Both the position numbers and the translations under genes were made by a program. From contig NC_081413.1 of NCBI RefSeq assembly GCF_030272615.1, positions 606,240,709 to 606,271,708 of the forward strand: a stretch of 31,000 nt of DNA. The letters are read 5' to 3'. The notes beneath the pieces are model-generated. The model was not told where the DNA came from, did no database searches, and worked only from the letters and a program-made list of their open reading frames with translations. This document shows, piece by piece, positions 19,501 to 29,343 of this stretch. Positions within the stretch are counted from its first letter, which is position 1; every line of letters starts with the position of its first letter. The stretch comes from Cryptomeria japonica. Taxonomy: Eukaryota; Streptophyta; Pinopsida; Cupressales; Cupressaceae.

Positions 19501-21308
19501 AAGTTGACTTGTCGTTCCTTAAAGAAGCTTATGAACCTTGCTTTCTCGGCCTCTGTCAATGATTGAGCCAAAAATATGTTGTGTGGAACCTCTGCTGTAC
19601 CAATGTTTGTCTTTATAGTCTCCTCTACCAACATGGATGATTTTTCCTCGTATGATGCTGGGAGAATGTCAAGCCTTCCATCTTCGGGCGCCTCAGAGAG
19701 GTTTTCACCCTCAGATACGTCCTTTCTTTTTACTTTTTTAGAGTCAGAGAGCGCCACAGTGTGGTTTTCGCCATAAGACCCTTGTTTTGTCTTTATTTTC
19801 ACATTTTTGCGACTAGAAGGCCCGACACCCTCACCAAAGTATGCCATGTTATTTAGCTCTATGGCGTATCCTGCTTTATGGTCTCCAAGAGGAAGATCAT
19901 CGCGAATGCCAAGATAATCAACAATAGCTTCGTCATTTTGAAATGTATCAATCTGTGGTGGTCCATCCTGATCCCAGTCAATGAGTTGGGGGTGAACGAG
20001 GGGAAGGTCTTTAGTGTCTTTAGAGTCCGCAAGGCTAATAGTGAAGATGTGGTTATATTCAGGTATGTCAAGGTAGTCATCGAGGTCGTCAATGGCACTC
20101 TCCTCATCAGTTTCGATCGTGAGTGAGTCCAAATTATCATCACTAGTAGCACCCTCAGGGACAGGTGTCCTCATCCTATGTGATCCTGACCTAGGGCCCT
20201 GAAACGAAGTTTGTGCGGGATCCTTATGGGTCGGTTCTTGACCAACTCTGAATTTCTTGTAAAACTCCTCCTCCTCTGTAGGTTCATCTGGCTCTCTAAA
20301 TGTCTCATTGAGTTCATAGTCACTGGAGGATTTGTCTGAACCCCATTCCCACTCATTGGAGTCTGTGGAATAATTATCCTCTTGTTGAACTTCAGCCACT
20401 TTGACTCGCCATATCTGTTTTGTTCTCTTGTTTTGAATCTTGGGATTTAGAAAACCAAGCCCCTTAGAGCGTTCCCTTCTTGTAGTTAGCTCAGGTTGTA
20501 GAGGCTCCATGACACCTTCTTTGCGTAGTCCGAGAGGACTTTTTCCATCATACCCGAATCTCTGCAGAATTTTGAAACCTTTACCATAGTTTTCACAGGG
20601 TATTATAATTTGATCATGTGTATCATCTTCAGCGTCCTTATATAGCATTTTATATAAACTTTCTTCCTCTAGTTCGCCCCATTTTTGAAAGACGGTAGGA
20701 TCCCATTTGAGGAGCGTGATGGAGATTTGCTTATTTGGATGTGGTCTCCCATATTCCTTGGGGGAGTTCATGACTTGTCGTAAGAACATTGTTTGATTCA
20801 GAGTGTATTCTCCCATGCCTTTGTCTTGAAACTTGGCTCTAAGTTCACCTTGTTTGGATGTCGAGGGCTTTAATGACTCAGGATCAATATATGCTGAAGA
20901 AGGAGTAGCCTCACGATTGCTGGGAATGATAATCTCAGTATGTGATCTCAAGTTATTGCAATATATGAATGGATTTGGATCACCATTGACCGTTACCTCG
21001 ACTCCATTATGAGGAAATTTTATGCACTGATGGTATGTTGATGGGACCGCTCTCATTTCATGAATCCATGGACGTCCTTGCAATATGTTATACGTGAGGT
21101 CTAGATCCAGGACTTGACAAATCACGTCCTTTGTTACTGGCCCTATTCTGAGTGGTAAGATGACCGTGCCCTTGGACGAGCGCTCTTCATCATCATAAGC
21201 CTTAATAGTGATTTGGTTTGTAGCATTCACAGCTTTGTCAGAATATCCCAATTGTCTGATGGTGCTCAATGTACAAATATTAAGACCTGCTCCTCCATCT
21301 ATCAGGAC
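16584..21308 (-). CDS. pol: Element B pol: protease, G-patch, RT, RNase H, archaeal-type RNase H, integrase
   Basis: This frame continues from gag after the TGA at 21309-21311. The first sense codons encode the protease active site LIDGGAG. Counting from the Met at 21269: protease remainder with ILQGRPW (about 1-100), G-patch-like segment (224-258, FGYDGKSPLGLRKEG), acidic linker, RT (about 610-780, YVDD at 770-773), retroviral-type RNase H (910-1030), archaeal-type RNase H (1060-1195; D1066 in YFDGS, E1104, D1128 in GDSQ, D1178), and integrase with zinc finger H1290, H1297, C1328, C1331 and catalytic D1360, D1421, E1457 in exact D-D-35-E spacing. All key residues are present. The extra RNase H marks the Tat lineage. 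The frame ends at TGA 16584-16586, with the integrase tail beyond. Confidence 0.93.
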   Translation of the reverse strand, partial: VLIDGGAGLNICTLSTIRQLGYSDKAVNATNQITIKAYDDEERSSKGTVILPLRIGPVTKDVICQVLDLDLTYNILQGRPWIHEMRAVPSTYHQCIKFPHNGVEVTVNGDPNPFIYCNNLRSHTEIIIPSNREATPSSAYIDPESLKPSTSKQGELRAKFQDKGMGEYTLNQTMFLRQVMNSPKEYGRPHPNKQISITLLKWDPTVFQKWGELEEESLYKMLYKDAEDDTHDQIIIPCENYGKGFKILQRFGYDGKSPLGLRKEGVMEPLQPELTTRRERSKGLGFLNPKIQNKRTKQIWRVKVAEVQQEDNYSTDSNEWEWGSDKSSSDYELNETFREPDEPTEEEEFYKKFRVGQEPTHKDPAQTSFQGPRSGSHRMRTPVPEGATSDDNLDSLTIETDEESAIDDLDDYLDIPEYNHIFTISLADSKDTKDLPLVHPQLIDWDQDGPPQIDTFQNDEAIVDYLGIRDDLPLGDHKAGYAIELNNMAYFGEGVGPSSRKNVKIKTKQGSYGENHTVALSDSKKVKRKDVSEGENLSEAPEDGRLDILPASYEEKSSMLVEETIKTNIGTAEVPHNIFLAQSLTEAEKARFISFFKERQVNFAWSYADMPGLDPDLVMHHLTVKPGAKPVKQKLRKMHPQVALLVKAELEKLLDVRFIRPIDYPEWISNLVPVSKPDRSIRICTDFRDINKACPKDDFPLPNIDLIVDLTAGHEMLSLMDGFSGYNQIRIAPEDQHKTSFTCPWGTFCWNVMPFGLKNAGATYQRAMTTIFHDLMHVKVEDYVDDLLVKSIDRNTHLDILSVAFDRLEKYKVRLNPKKCVFGVTSGKLLGFIVSKRGIEADPAKVKAILDMPPPKNISQLRSLQGRLQSIRRFIAQLADKCNPFQHLLHKNIKFKWDENCQQAFQALKDYLLNPPVLMPPIPNQPLLLYISATPTALGALLAQQISDGKEKAVYYISRTLVGYELNYTPIERACLAVVFASQKLRHYMLTHKTKLIARIDPLKYLLNKATLTGRLAKWVMILSEFDIEYVDRKAIKGQAIADQLADAPMIDDVPLQSEFPDESILTISPAKPWQLYFDGSYTQHGAGAGILFITPQGDSIPKSYRLSFPCTNNIAEYEALTTGLRIAVQWKIQELRVFGDSQLVIRQAADDYQTKDEKLMPYKQLVDDLKQHFAKIEFEQIPREQNRAADAMATIASLIDLPQNETCYEFLVDNLLIPSYEITLTEMICVVGPESQLYGSIFTYLRDNILPPDLSNNQRRTFIRQSSRYVILADILYRRGLDGTLLRCLESDEAQIALREVHEGICDPHTSGPTLAKKLIRTGYYWPTMEKDAYQFVKKCKQCQIHGDLIHAPAQELQPLASPWPFCQWGLDLIGKIHPPSSNGHKFIITATEYFTKWIEAVPLTQVTGKQIATFILNYIICRYGIPTSIITDNGRPFKNQDVRELCERFHISHRFSTPYYPQGNGQAEASNKTILKILKKTVDDAGRNWHVQLNPALWAYRTNVRTPTGATPYSLVYGAEAILPIEVELPSLRVSLRNIINDEDYRVSRLQELELLEERRHTAFNHLKAYQQ

Positions 21309-23819
21309 TCATTTTATTCGGTGTTTATGTATGAAGGCTTCAATATGTAGAGGTGCATTGTGAGGCTGACTTATGGAGGCGTCATCGGCTTCTGTGAATG
21401 TGAGGGAGTGTGGAATGGATAGGTATCCCACCATGGCTTGAAACTGGTCCACGTTTAGATCAGTAGGGACAGCAGTATCTCTCAAGGTTTTGTCGAGGAC
21501 AGCTTTATGTGCAGGAGATATACGTAAGAGCTCAAGAATAGAGATGAGTGCGGGTGTTTTCCCTAATTGCTCTACAAGGTCGTACTCAGGCTTAGTTGAC
21601 GGAAGATTGGTATTCTTAGTAGCGGTACCTGGCAACGTGATCTTACCTCGACGGGTTGTAACATGACATTCAGAGGTAGCTTCGGATGAAGATCCCACAC
21701 CTTTTAGGACAATTTTAGGTCGCTGAGGAGGATTCTCAGGATTTTTATTTTTGATAGTAATGGTAGAAATATGATTGTCCATTGAGATGTGATTAATAGT
21801 GGAATCATAATTGTAAGATGTTCTAGTGTAATTGGCTTGATCATCTGTGACTTTGCCTTTTCCCTTGTCATGTTTTGGGAATGGTTCCTTAAACACCTCA
21901 TGCTCTTGGTTAGATGAATGTCCCTCAATCTCAATATCTCCTCTATCAATGAGATCTTGTACAATGTTTTTCAATCGATGGCAATTACTTGTCTTGTGAC
22001 CCTTGCTCTTATGAAATTCACAATATTCATCATCATTCCACCAATTCGGTTTTACCTTTGGTTCATATGGAGGAAAATCTGGGACCATGATCACTTTGTT
22101 TGCTACAAGCTTTTTGAATACTGATTCAAGTGGTTCTCCCAATGGAGTGTACTTCCTTCGTGGTCTAGCAGCCGTTTGATTGTTCACTTGATTGTTGGTA
22201 GAATTTGATCCAGAAAAGATGAACTTTGGTCTCACTGTGTTAGCATCAACAACACCATCATTAACTGTGTTCTTGTTCTTGTTCCAAAACTTTGGTTTGT
22301 CCTTTCCCTTAAAGTCCTCTTTGTTTTCTTTGAATAGTTTGATAACTCCTTGTTCAATCAAGACCTTTTCTGTTGCTAGGCCCTTTTCAATGACATCCTT
22401 AAATGTAGACAAACAAGCTTTTCTGAGATCATAACCAATAGCTTTGTTAACATTTTGTGTGAACATTTCCACCATTTGTTTTTGCGGGATTTCACAAGAG
22501 CATCTGCTAGCTAAGTTTCTCCATCTTTGCAAAAATGACGCAAAAGATTCTCCTTCTTTTTGTTTCGTATTGCACAAGGTAGTAACTGAGACATCTGTTT
22601 CAATGTTGTAAGAGAAATGTTGGATGAATGCCTCTGCCAAGTCGCCCCATGACTTAATACCAGGAGGTAATTGAGAAAACCATTCCATCGCTTGATCTCC
22701 TAAGCTCTGTGGGAACAACCTCATTAAGTATGTTTCTTCTGCTGCTACCTCAATGCAAGCTGCGAAGAATTGTCTTATGTGTGCCTTGGGGTCTCCTCTC
22801 CCTCTATATTTGTCAAATTTCGGCGTTGTAAAGTGCGGAGGAAACGGAGGCATTGGAATGCTCTTATCAAAGGGATAAGGGCATATATCTCTCATAGTAT
22901 ATGTGGGTTTTGATGTGCCCATGTCTTCCACTTTCTTTTGTAGATCTCTAATTTGTTGCTCCAAATTATTTTTGGGAGGAGATGGATTTCTTGTAGCATA
23001 TCCCATGTTTGAAACACCCATTTGGGGAGGAGCTTGTTGCATGTATGGATGATACTGATCGTAGACATGTCCATATGGAGGTCGATATTGTTGCGACATG
23101 TATGGAGCACTTGGCATAATTTCTTGTTGAGGAACCCCATATCTGTTTTGTGTATATAAACCATATTCAATGGGCCTTTCATTTTCCATTGTGTTGCCCC
23201 CAATTTTGGCATGAGGTTTCCTTGTGTCAAAATTTTGAGGAAGTCCGTGAGTATCCATTTGTCTTGGTTGACCCATATCTTGAGCATGTGTTTGAACATA
23301 AGGCCTCCATGATGGTCTTTGAGTGTAAGTATCATGCATTTGAGCTTGTGTATGTGGGATTGCTGGTTTCTGAAGCAAAACTGATGGTGACTCCGGCATC
23401 ATATTATTGGGTCCTCCACTATTTGGTTGAGTTTGTTGTGAAGGTCTACTTTCCATAAGTTGAGATAAGTCAAAATCATGTGGTATCTTAGCTCCACTTT
23501 GTGCCATCATGTTTAGAAAGTATTGACGATCTCTCCTCATTATCTCTTCAACCAATCTATTGAATTGAGGATCCATTATAGATTCTTGTATGTCTGCTGA
23601 TAGTATTGAAGAATTGTCCACATTATCATTGTGTGTAGCGTTGTGTATAGCGTTTGCGCTTTCCATATTTGGATTGTGTCTATAAACATTCATGTCTGGT
23701 AATGTAGTGTGCTCAGGATTGTAGAAGACATCATTGTCATACTCATAAGAACTCATGTTTACGGGCCCTTGAGCTTCTTTAGCTTTTCTCCTAGATTTTT
23801 GAAGACGGGTTTCAACCAT
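21309..23819 (-). CDS. gag: Element B gag
   Basis: 836 residues from the ATG at 23819 (MVETRLQKSRRKAKEAQG), the first Met after the leader and continuous with the frame. N-terminal region followed by a Pro/Gln/Tyr-rich stretch (about 130-290), a short coiled coil (about 284-300, NLEQQIRDLQKKVEDM), retrotransposon gag domain (about 310-490, PKFDKYRGRGDPKAHIRQFF, MEWFSQLPP, SFLQRWRNL), and a zinc knuckle C-x2-H-x4-H-x4-C at 600-613. It forms the virus-like particle and binds element RNA. The protein ends at TGA 21311-21309, four codons before the protease active site. Element A has CGA there. Confidence 0.92.
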   Translation of the reverse strand: MVETRLQKSRRKAKEAQGPVNMSSYEYDNDVFYNPEHTTLPDMNVYRHNPNMESANAIHNATHNDNVDNSSILSADIQESIMDPQFNRLVEEIMRRDRQYFLNMMAQSGAKIPHDFDLSQLMESRPSQQTQPNSGGPNNMMPESPSVLLQKPAIPHTQAQMHDTYTQRPSWRPYVQTHAQDMGQPRQMDTHGLPQNFDTRKPHAKIGGNTMENERPIEYGLYTQNRYGVPQQEIMPSAPYMSQQYRPPYGHVYDQYHPYMQQAPPQMGVSNMGYATRNPSPPKNNLEQQIRDLQKKVEDMGTSKPTYTMRDICPYPFDKSIPMPPFPPHFTTPKFDKYRGRGDPKAHIRQFFAACIEVAAEETYLMRLFPQSLGDQAMEWFSQLPPGIKSWGDLAEAFIQHFSYNIETDVSVTTLCNTKQKEGESFASFLQRWRNLASRCSCEIPQKQMVEMFTQNVNKAIGYDLRKACLSTFKDVIEKGLATEKVLIEQGVIKLFKENKEDFKGKDKPKFWNKNKNTVNDGVVDANTVRPKFIFSGSNSTNNQVNNQTAARPRRKYTPLGEPLESVFKKLVANKVIMVPDFPPYEPKVKPNWWNDDEYCEFHKSKGHKTSNCHRLKNIVQDLIDRGDIEIEGHSSNQEHEVFKEPFPKHDKGKGKVTDDQANYTRTSYNYDSTINHISMDNHISTITIKNKNPENPPQRPKIVLKGVGSSSEATSECHVTTRRGKITLPGTATKNTNLPSTKPEYDLVEQLGKTPALISILELLRISPAHKAVLDKTLRDTAVPTDLNVDQFQAMVGYLSIPHSLTFTEADDASISQPHNAPLHIEAFIHKHRIK

Positions 23820-24312
23820 GAACTAGGTGTTAGACCAATATGTGAGAGACTTAGACGAAAATGACAAGAGTATGTAAGACCAAGAGTTGTATGGAGTGTA
23901 AATGAATCTGAAGTTTACTTGCAATGTCCAAAGTGTAAGACCAAATATGTATGTTGTAGAGTAGGTGTGACTTCCAAAGAGAGGATAGTTTCTCTTGATG
24001 AGGTAAGCTGACCTTGACTCTAAGTAAGACCAAATGAGACCCAAAGGTAAGAAACCTTGATGAGGGACCACTTAGCAAAGTGCTGTTGTATGTAGTGTGC
24101 TGACAAAGTATAGTGAGGACAAGCAAGTGACCTTTTTGACTCAAGTTTAGACAAGTATGAATGTAAAATGAGGTATGAAGCAATGATGGACTGTGTAAGA
24201 CCTTAGAACAGGCTGAATGCTAGATGAACCTGAAGAGATAACCTAGGAAGCTCAAGTGTGCCGAAATTGATTTCTTTGTTTGCTTGACTGTTAAACTTTT
24301 TTCAAATCCTGA
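23820..24312 (-). other. Leader of element B next to gag
   Basis: Non-coding leader, no gene seen. Short repeated words of the GTNTTAC / CAAGT type make it low in complexity. Confidence 0.5.
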
Positions 24313-24584
24313 CACAGACGCCTCTGTATACTTCACAGACGCGGTTTGAAGACACAGACGCTATTCTGTTTGACACAAACGTGATTCTGTCCTGTTGATG
24401 TTTGCTAAGACTGACAGATTTTTGCAATTGTGGACACAGACGCGCCTTTACACTTCACAGACGCTATTTCCAGACACAGACGTGTCTCTGTTCGACACAG
24501 ACGCTGGTAAAAACACAGACGCTATTCTGTACTTCACAGACGCGTTTATCAGACACAGACGCGGTTTTAACAGACACAGACGCG
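24313..24584 (-). repeat. Leader array 1 of CGCGTCTGTG units (12 copies)
   Basis: The plus strand shows CACAGACGCG-type units (one CACAAACGTG); the minus, element-sense strand therefore reads CGCGTCTGTG. A gap at about 24390-24420 splits the array into groups of four and eight. Orientation is opposite to the intron array at 11984-12266. Confidence 0.85.
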
Positions 24585-24829
24585 TTTCTGTAACCTTAGT
24601 GCAATCTTTCCTATCTGTGAATTTGTTTTGCTGTGACCAAATCTGATTTTTCGACTGTTTTTCGTGACAAGAGGACACAGTGTTGATGACCCAATGTTTG
24701 CAGACTGTTTAGACTCCAAAAAGTGTGTTGTTTGATGTAAAAAGTTTTTGCATACACTTGAAGACACAAAAGACACAATGTTTTGCTGTTTTGTCTTGAT
24801 TGTTTGAATGTTTATCATAAGTCAAGCAC

Positions 24830-25485
24830 AATTCTTATGGCTGGCCAGGACAATAATTGTTGATCCCACATGGGGTTTTACCCCCGAGGCTACGCTATTC
24901 AGAGCGGATACTTAGATGCTTGACCTCACTGGCTCCACCCTCGGCACTCACTTCTCGGGTCAGCCAAGCATCAGTCCCCATGAAAACTCCCCATGGCGAA
25001 CTTTGTATCTCTACTAAGAACCGTATGTGTGTGGGCCGCTACCAGAGGTCCGACCTCCTGCCTCAACAACTAGAAGGATTTGGGCATCTAAAACAATGAG
25101 GTACTAGTAAGGGCATCCGCTCGTGTGGCCATACATGTGGCACTTTCAGCTCTGTAAATACAGAAGGCTCCCAGCCGGTAGGGGTTACGCCCTACAAATG
25201 ATCAAATAAATTTGATCAAACGGGTTTATGGGGAGACATAGTGTCGGTATGAACTAATCAGCACACGTTATTCATAGTTTTCACCATGAATACATTTGAT
25301 TATAGTGGTTTGGATGAGGTGGGTTTTCCTCGCTACCACTTGGGTCGTTCTCTTCTCACTAGTAGTCCTAATGACCACACGGGAAGACAGACCCTCTAAA
25401 GAATAAACAAAAAGAGCCTATTGCTCAAGACACAAAAGACAATGGTTCAATTTTAGTGCACCAATTGAAGTGTTTGCTAAGCTAT
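24830..25485 (-). other. Conserved 5' leader core of element B
   Basis: Inverted match of A 4420-5075, with the same landmarks including AGGTCCGACCTCCTGCCTCA and ATACTTAGATGCTTGA on the plus strand (read the other way in A). The region holds several short GC-rich inverted words and no frame common to both copies. Confidence 0.65.
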
Positions 25486-25797
25486 GAAGACAAGGCACAC
25501 AAATAAAATTACAAAACCCTAGCTAAGGCCCTGCAACAAAATTGTTAGTAGTTTGGGTTGTTTCAAATGATAACCCCTTCCTGCAAGCACACAAGTTAGG
25601 TAAATTTTAGAAAACCCAAAAAGACTTTGTGAAAAGGGGCCTTCAACAAAAACGTATTTGCCTCCAAAGCAAGCTGCACAAACCAGGTTAGCTAGATCTG
25701 CAAAGGTTAGCCAAAATAAACCAGATCTGAAAACCCTAAGTACAGAATCCGAAAAGCCGAATCGAAAAACTAAAAAAAAATTTTGCAAAACAGAATG
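25486..25797 (-). other. B leader between conserved core and PBS-side array
   Basis: Non-coding. Contains AGGGTTTTGTAATTTT and TTGTGTGCTTGCAGG on the minus strand; the latter aligns with TTGTGTGCTTGTGCAGG in A (4271) and resembles a splice acceptor, but no matching donor was identified. Confidence 0.4.
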
Positions 25798-26072
25798 CAC
25801 AGACGCTGTTATACCAGACACAGACGCGTCTGTCCGACACAGACGCGGCTCTGTGTTCGTAGACGTGATTTCAGAACACAGACGCCTTTTTATTCTGCAG
25901 ACGCGATCAGATGGTTCACAGACGCGATTCGGGATCACACACGCGATTCGGGATCACAGACGCGACTTTCGGAAACCTGCAAAAATAGAAAATGACAGAA
26001 ACACAGACGCGATAAAAGATATCACAGACGCCTCTGAAATACAAAAACGCGATCCGAACACTCGCAGACGCG
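25798..26072 (-). repeat. Leader array 2 of CGCGTCTGTG units (13 copies)
   Basis: CACAGACGCG-type units on the plus strand, some at 19-bp spacing (for example consecutive CACAGACGCGATTCGGGAT and CACACACGCGATTCGGGAT). Same orientation as leader array 1. Confidence 0.85.
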
Positions 26073-26161
26073 GAAAAAACCTAAAATGTCGTCGAAATCG
26101 TCCGATCTGCAACTTCAAAAATGCAAAATCTGCAACAAAAATGTTAAATGCAAAGGGACAA

Positions 26162-26181
26162 GAGTCCCACCGGGCGTGCCA
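26162..26181 (-). promoter_or_regulatory. Primer binding site of element B
   Basis: On the element strand TGGCACGCCCGGTGGGACTC begins three bases after the LTR end. It is complementary to a tRNA 3' end finishing in CCA. Which tRNA is not assigned here. No equivalent follows the C LTR at 3331. Confidence 0.8.
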
Positions 26182-26184
26182 AAA

Positions 26185-26959
26185 TGTATATGGTGAAAAT
26201 GGATAGCAATAAACAACAATATTGAAAGACTAAAATGGATTCAACCACCAAACCCTAGCCTAACAATGAACAAAGATCCACCATAACATATGGAGATAAC
26301 CTAAGACAGTGCAAAATAACTCAAAAATCACAAAGATTATACCATCACATGTCCACTAGGGTTTTGATCTCCATTCTTCCTATCTCCATTGATCTTGTTT
26401 GATATGCTTGCTCTCAGATTTTTGTATGCACAAGAGCTCAACAAAGAACGGAATGTGATTGCAAGTAGGATCGTAGTGTAGCCAAGTACCCCAAAATTAG
26501 TCATTAGGGTTTGGTAATGAAGAAAACATCTCCTTAAATAGAAGACACAATAAGAAATGGAGGGTTAAGATTGAGAGGTGTAAAAAGAGAGGTCGGCTAG
26601 GATTAGAGGGTAGGTATAAGAAATACCAAAATAATGAAAGAGGTAGGTAGTGTAGGAAATAAGAGATGAATGACATGTGTCATGTGTAGAAAAGGTTAAT
26701 GAATTAATTAAATAAATAAAGATTTATTTAATTAATAGAAGAAGTAGGACAATTAAATAAATAAAATATTTATTTAATTTAGGAAAGGGATAATTTAAAT
26801 AAATAAATGTATTTATTTAAATGAGAAATAAGGCTAGAAGAGGATAAATGAATTAATTAAATAAATAAAGATTTATTTAATTAATAGAAGAATTAGGCTT
26901 AGATAATTAAATAAATAAAATATTTATTTAATTAGACATGACAATTTTGGGTGTCTACA
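26185..26959 (-). repeat. 5' LTR of element B (775 bp)
   Basis: From TGTATATGGTG to GTGTCTACA on the plus strand. Identical to the 3' LTR apart from three substitutions and lack of the 37-bp duplication. Flanked on the right by the CCTCC target duplication. Confidence 0.94.
26534..26540 (-). promoter_or_regulatory. TATA-like box in the B 5' LTR
   Basis: Minus strand TATTTAA followed by GGAGATG, aligned with TATATAA at 2975-2981 in C. Probable promoter of the B genomic RNA. Confidence 0.55.
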
Positions 26960-26964
26960 CCTCC
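26960..26964 (+). repeat. Target site duplication of element B, right copy (CCTCC)
   Basis: Pairs with CCTCT at 10636-10640. One transition apart. Confidence 0.8.
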
Positions 26965-29173
26965 TACAGATGACAAGCCTCTATTACTGTATATATCTAC
27001 AACTGCTACAACACTGGGGGCACTGTTGGCTCAACATGACTCTGAAGGAAAAGAACGTGCAATATATTACATCAGTCGTACCCTAGTGGGATATGAGCTT
27101 AAGAACAATACTATTGAGAGAGCGTGTCTTGTTGTAGTTTTTGCCTCAGAGAAACTGCGACATTACATGCTTACACACCAAACAAAGCTCATTGCAAAAA
27201 TTGATCCACTTAAATATCTTCTGAGTAAAGTAGCTCTTACAGGACGACTGGCTAAATGGGTCATGATTCTTAGCGAGTTTGACATTGAGTATGTAGAAAG
27301 AAAATCAATCAAAGGACAAGCTATAGCTGATCAACTCGCTGCTGCTCCTGTCACAGATGATCATCCACTTGTTACAAAGTTACCTGATGAATCAATCTTT
27401 AACATGGAATCTTCAAACCTTTGGACTTTATATTTTGATGGTTCCTTCACACATGGTGGCTCTGGCACTGGAATTCTCTTTGTCACACCACAAGGGGATT
27501 GCATACCAAAGGCTTACAAAATACAATTTCCTTGTACCAACAATATTGCAGAATATGAAGCATTACTTTTTGGGCTCCGTATGGCTGTACAATGGAAAAT
27601 CTTAGATTTGTGTGTTCTTGGTGATTCCCAGTTAGTGATCAGACAGGTTAATGATGATTATAAGACAAAGGATGAAAAGCTTATGCCATACAAGAGAATG
27701 GTGGATGATTTCAAGGCTTACTTTACCACAATCACATTTGAGAAAATTCCTCGGGACAACAACAGAGCAGCTGATGCAATGGTTACAATCGCCTCCCTTG
27801 TAATAATGCCAAGTAATGCCGAATACTGTGAGTTCTTGGTTGAACCGCTCTTGGAGCCTGCCTACAATGTACCACAATCTGAAATGATATGTCTAATCGT
27901 TGGTCCTAATTCCTAGTGGTATGGAGATATTTATGCCTACTTACATGATAATACCTTACCTCCTGATCTATCCAACAAAGCCCGAAAAACTTTTATTCGT
28001 CGAGCCGCCCGTTATGCCATTTTAGCTTACACCCTATATCGTTGGGGTCTTGATGGTACCTTACTTAGATGTCTTGAGTGTGACGAGGCCAACATTGCCT
28101 TGCGAGAGGTGCACGAAGGTATATGTGGGGCGCATTCAAGCGATCCTACCCTGGCTAAGAAACTCTTGTGTACTGGTTATTACTGGCCTACTATGGAGAA
28201 GGATGCTTATCAGTTTGTTAAAAAGTGCAAGCAATGCCAAATACATGGAGACTTGATAAATGCACCAGCACAGGAATTGCAACCACTTATTACATCTTGG
28301 CCTTTTTGTCAGTGGGGACTCGACCTTGTGGGCAAAATCCATCCACCCTCATCCAATGGGCACAAATTCATCATCACTGGTACTGAATATTTCACAAAAT
28401 GGATTGAAGCTGTTCCTCTTACCCATATCACTGGAAAACAAATTGCCACCTTTATTTTGAATTACATCATATGTCGATATGGTGTCCCCCTTTCCATCAT
28501 TACTGATAACGGTCGTCCCTTCAAGAACCAAGATGTCCATGAGCTTTATGAGAAATTTCATATCCAACATCGTTTCTCCACACCATACTATCCTCAAGGT
28601 AATGGCCAGGTTGAGGCCTCTAACAAAAACATCCTTAGAATCCTCAAAAAGACGGTCAATGAAGCTGGTCGTGATTGGCATATCCAATTGAACCCTGCCT
28701 TGTGGGCCTACCGCACGAGTGTCTGCACTCCCACAGGTGCCACTCCATACTCCCTTGTTTACGGTTCTGAAGCTATATTGCCCATTGAGGTCGAGATACC
28801 TTCCCTACGGGTCTCTTTGCGTAACTTGATCAGTGATGAAGACTACAGAGTCTCCCGCTTGCATGACTTAGAATTGTTGGATGAAAGAAGACAAACTGCT
28901 TTTGATCACCTCGGAGCATATCAACAACGCATGTGTAGAAGTTACAACCATAGAGTCAGATCTCGCACATTTGAGGTTGGTGATCTTGTCCTTAAAGAAA
29001 GTCCAAAGAACCAACAAGATAGAGAGAAAAGAGGCAAGTTTGAACCTAATTGGCTTGGTCCATATATTATCACTGCTGTGTATGGATCAGGAGCATATCA
29101 ACTAGCAACTCCCGAGGGTGAACCGCTTGAAGATCCAATCAATGGCATTCACCTTCATAGATTCTATACTTGA
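26965..29173 (+). pseudogene. pol: Element A RNase H, archaeal-type RNase H and integrase (3' part of pol)
   Basis: Continuation of the A pol frame beyond the inserted element. Retroviral-type RNase H (LLLYISTTATTLGALLAQ, YYISRTLVGYEL), archaeal-type RNase H (LYFDGSFTHGGSGTG, NNIAEYEAL, GDSQLVIRQ, NRAADAM), then after a TAG at 27914-27916 (CAG in B) the integrase: zinc finger around 28108-28230 (HEGICGAHS, KKCKQCQIHG), catalytic WGLDLVGKI, ITDNGRPFKN and GQVEASNK, and the GPY/F tail NWLGPYIITAVYGSG. It ends HLHRFYT, stop at 29171-29173. Apart from the single TAG this half is open and retains all catalytic residues, so it is less decayed than the first half. Confidence 0.88.
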
Positions 29174-29194
29174 GTATTTCAGAAAATATTTCTT

Positions 29195-29331
29195 TAAAAG
29201 ATCCTGAAAAAATACAAAAAAAATGAGAAAAGGATCTTGAAAAAAAAATAAAAAATGAGAAAAAGATCTTGAAAAAATACAAAAAAATGAGAAAAAGATC
29301 CTCAAAAAAAGAAAAAAAAGAAAAAAAAAAA
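29195..29331 (+). repeat. A-rich tandem repeat after A pol (about four 32-bp units)
   Basis: Units of the form GATCYTGAAAAAATACAAA followed by an A-run and ATGAGAAAA, ending in pure A/G runs. B has an A-rich tract at the same place (16249-16340) without clear units. Confidence 0.75.
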
Positions 29332-29343
29332 AGTTTGTCCATT

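Larger units (their letters stand above)
10641..26959 (-). mobile_element. Element B: nearly complete 16.3-kb Tat-lineage Ty3/gypsy retrotransposon
   Basis: It has both LTRs, PBS, leader, a single gag-pol frame with two TGA codons, a post-pol module, an antisense PMD gene with intron, and PPT. Its LTRs differ at three positions out of 775 and by one 37-bp duplication, so the insertion is recent compared with host element A. Lineage: the dual RNase H arrangement and antisense additional gene fit Tat (the Ogre/Retand/Grande group). It looks structurally complete but encodes no intact polyprotein unless the stops are read through. Confidence 0.93.

Noticed and set aside
21309-21311. Selenocysteine at the TGA
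   Set aside because: Land plants lack this machinery as far as is known; mutation or read-through is simpler.
23820-24183. Minus-strand frames of about 82 and 110 codons directly upstream of B gag
   Set aside because: Low-complexity leader sequence, no counterpart in A and no recognisable motif.
24395-24646. Plus-strand open frame of similar repeated residues
   Set aside because: Same cause: translation of leader array 1.
25658-26206. 182-codon plus-strand open frame in the B leader, rich in TDA and HRR
   Set aside because: It is a by-product of the stop-poor CACAGACGCG array and ends inside the LTR. No homologous frame exists in A or C.
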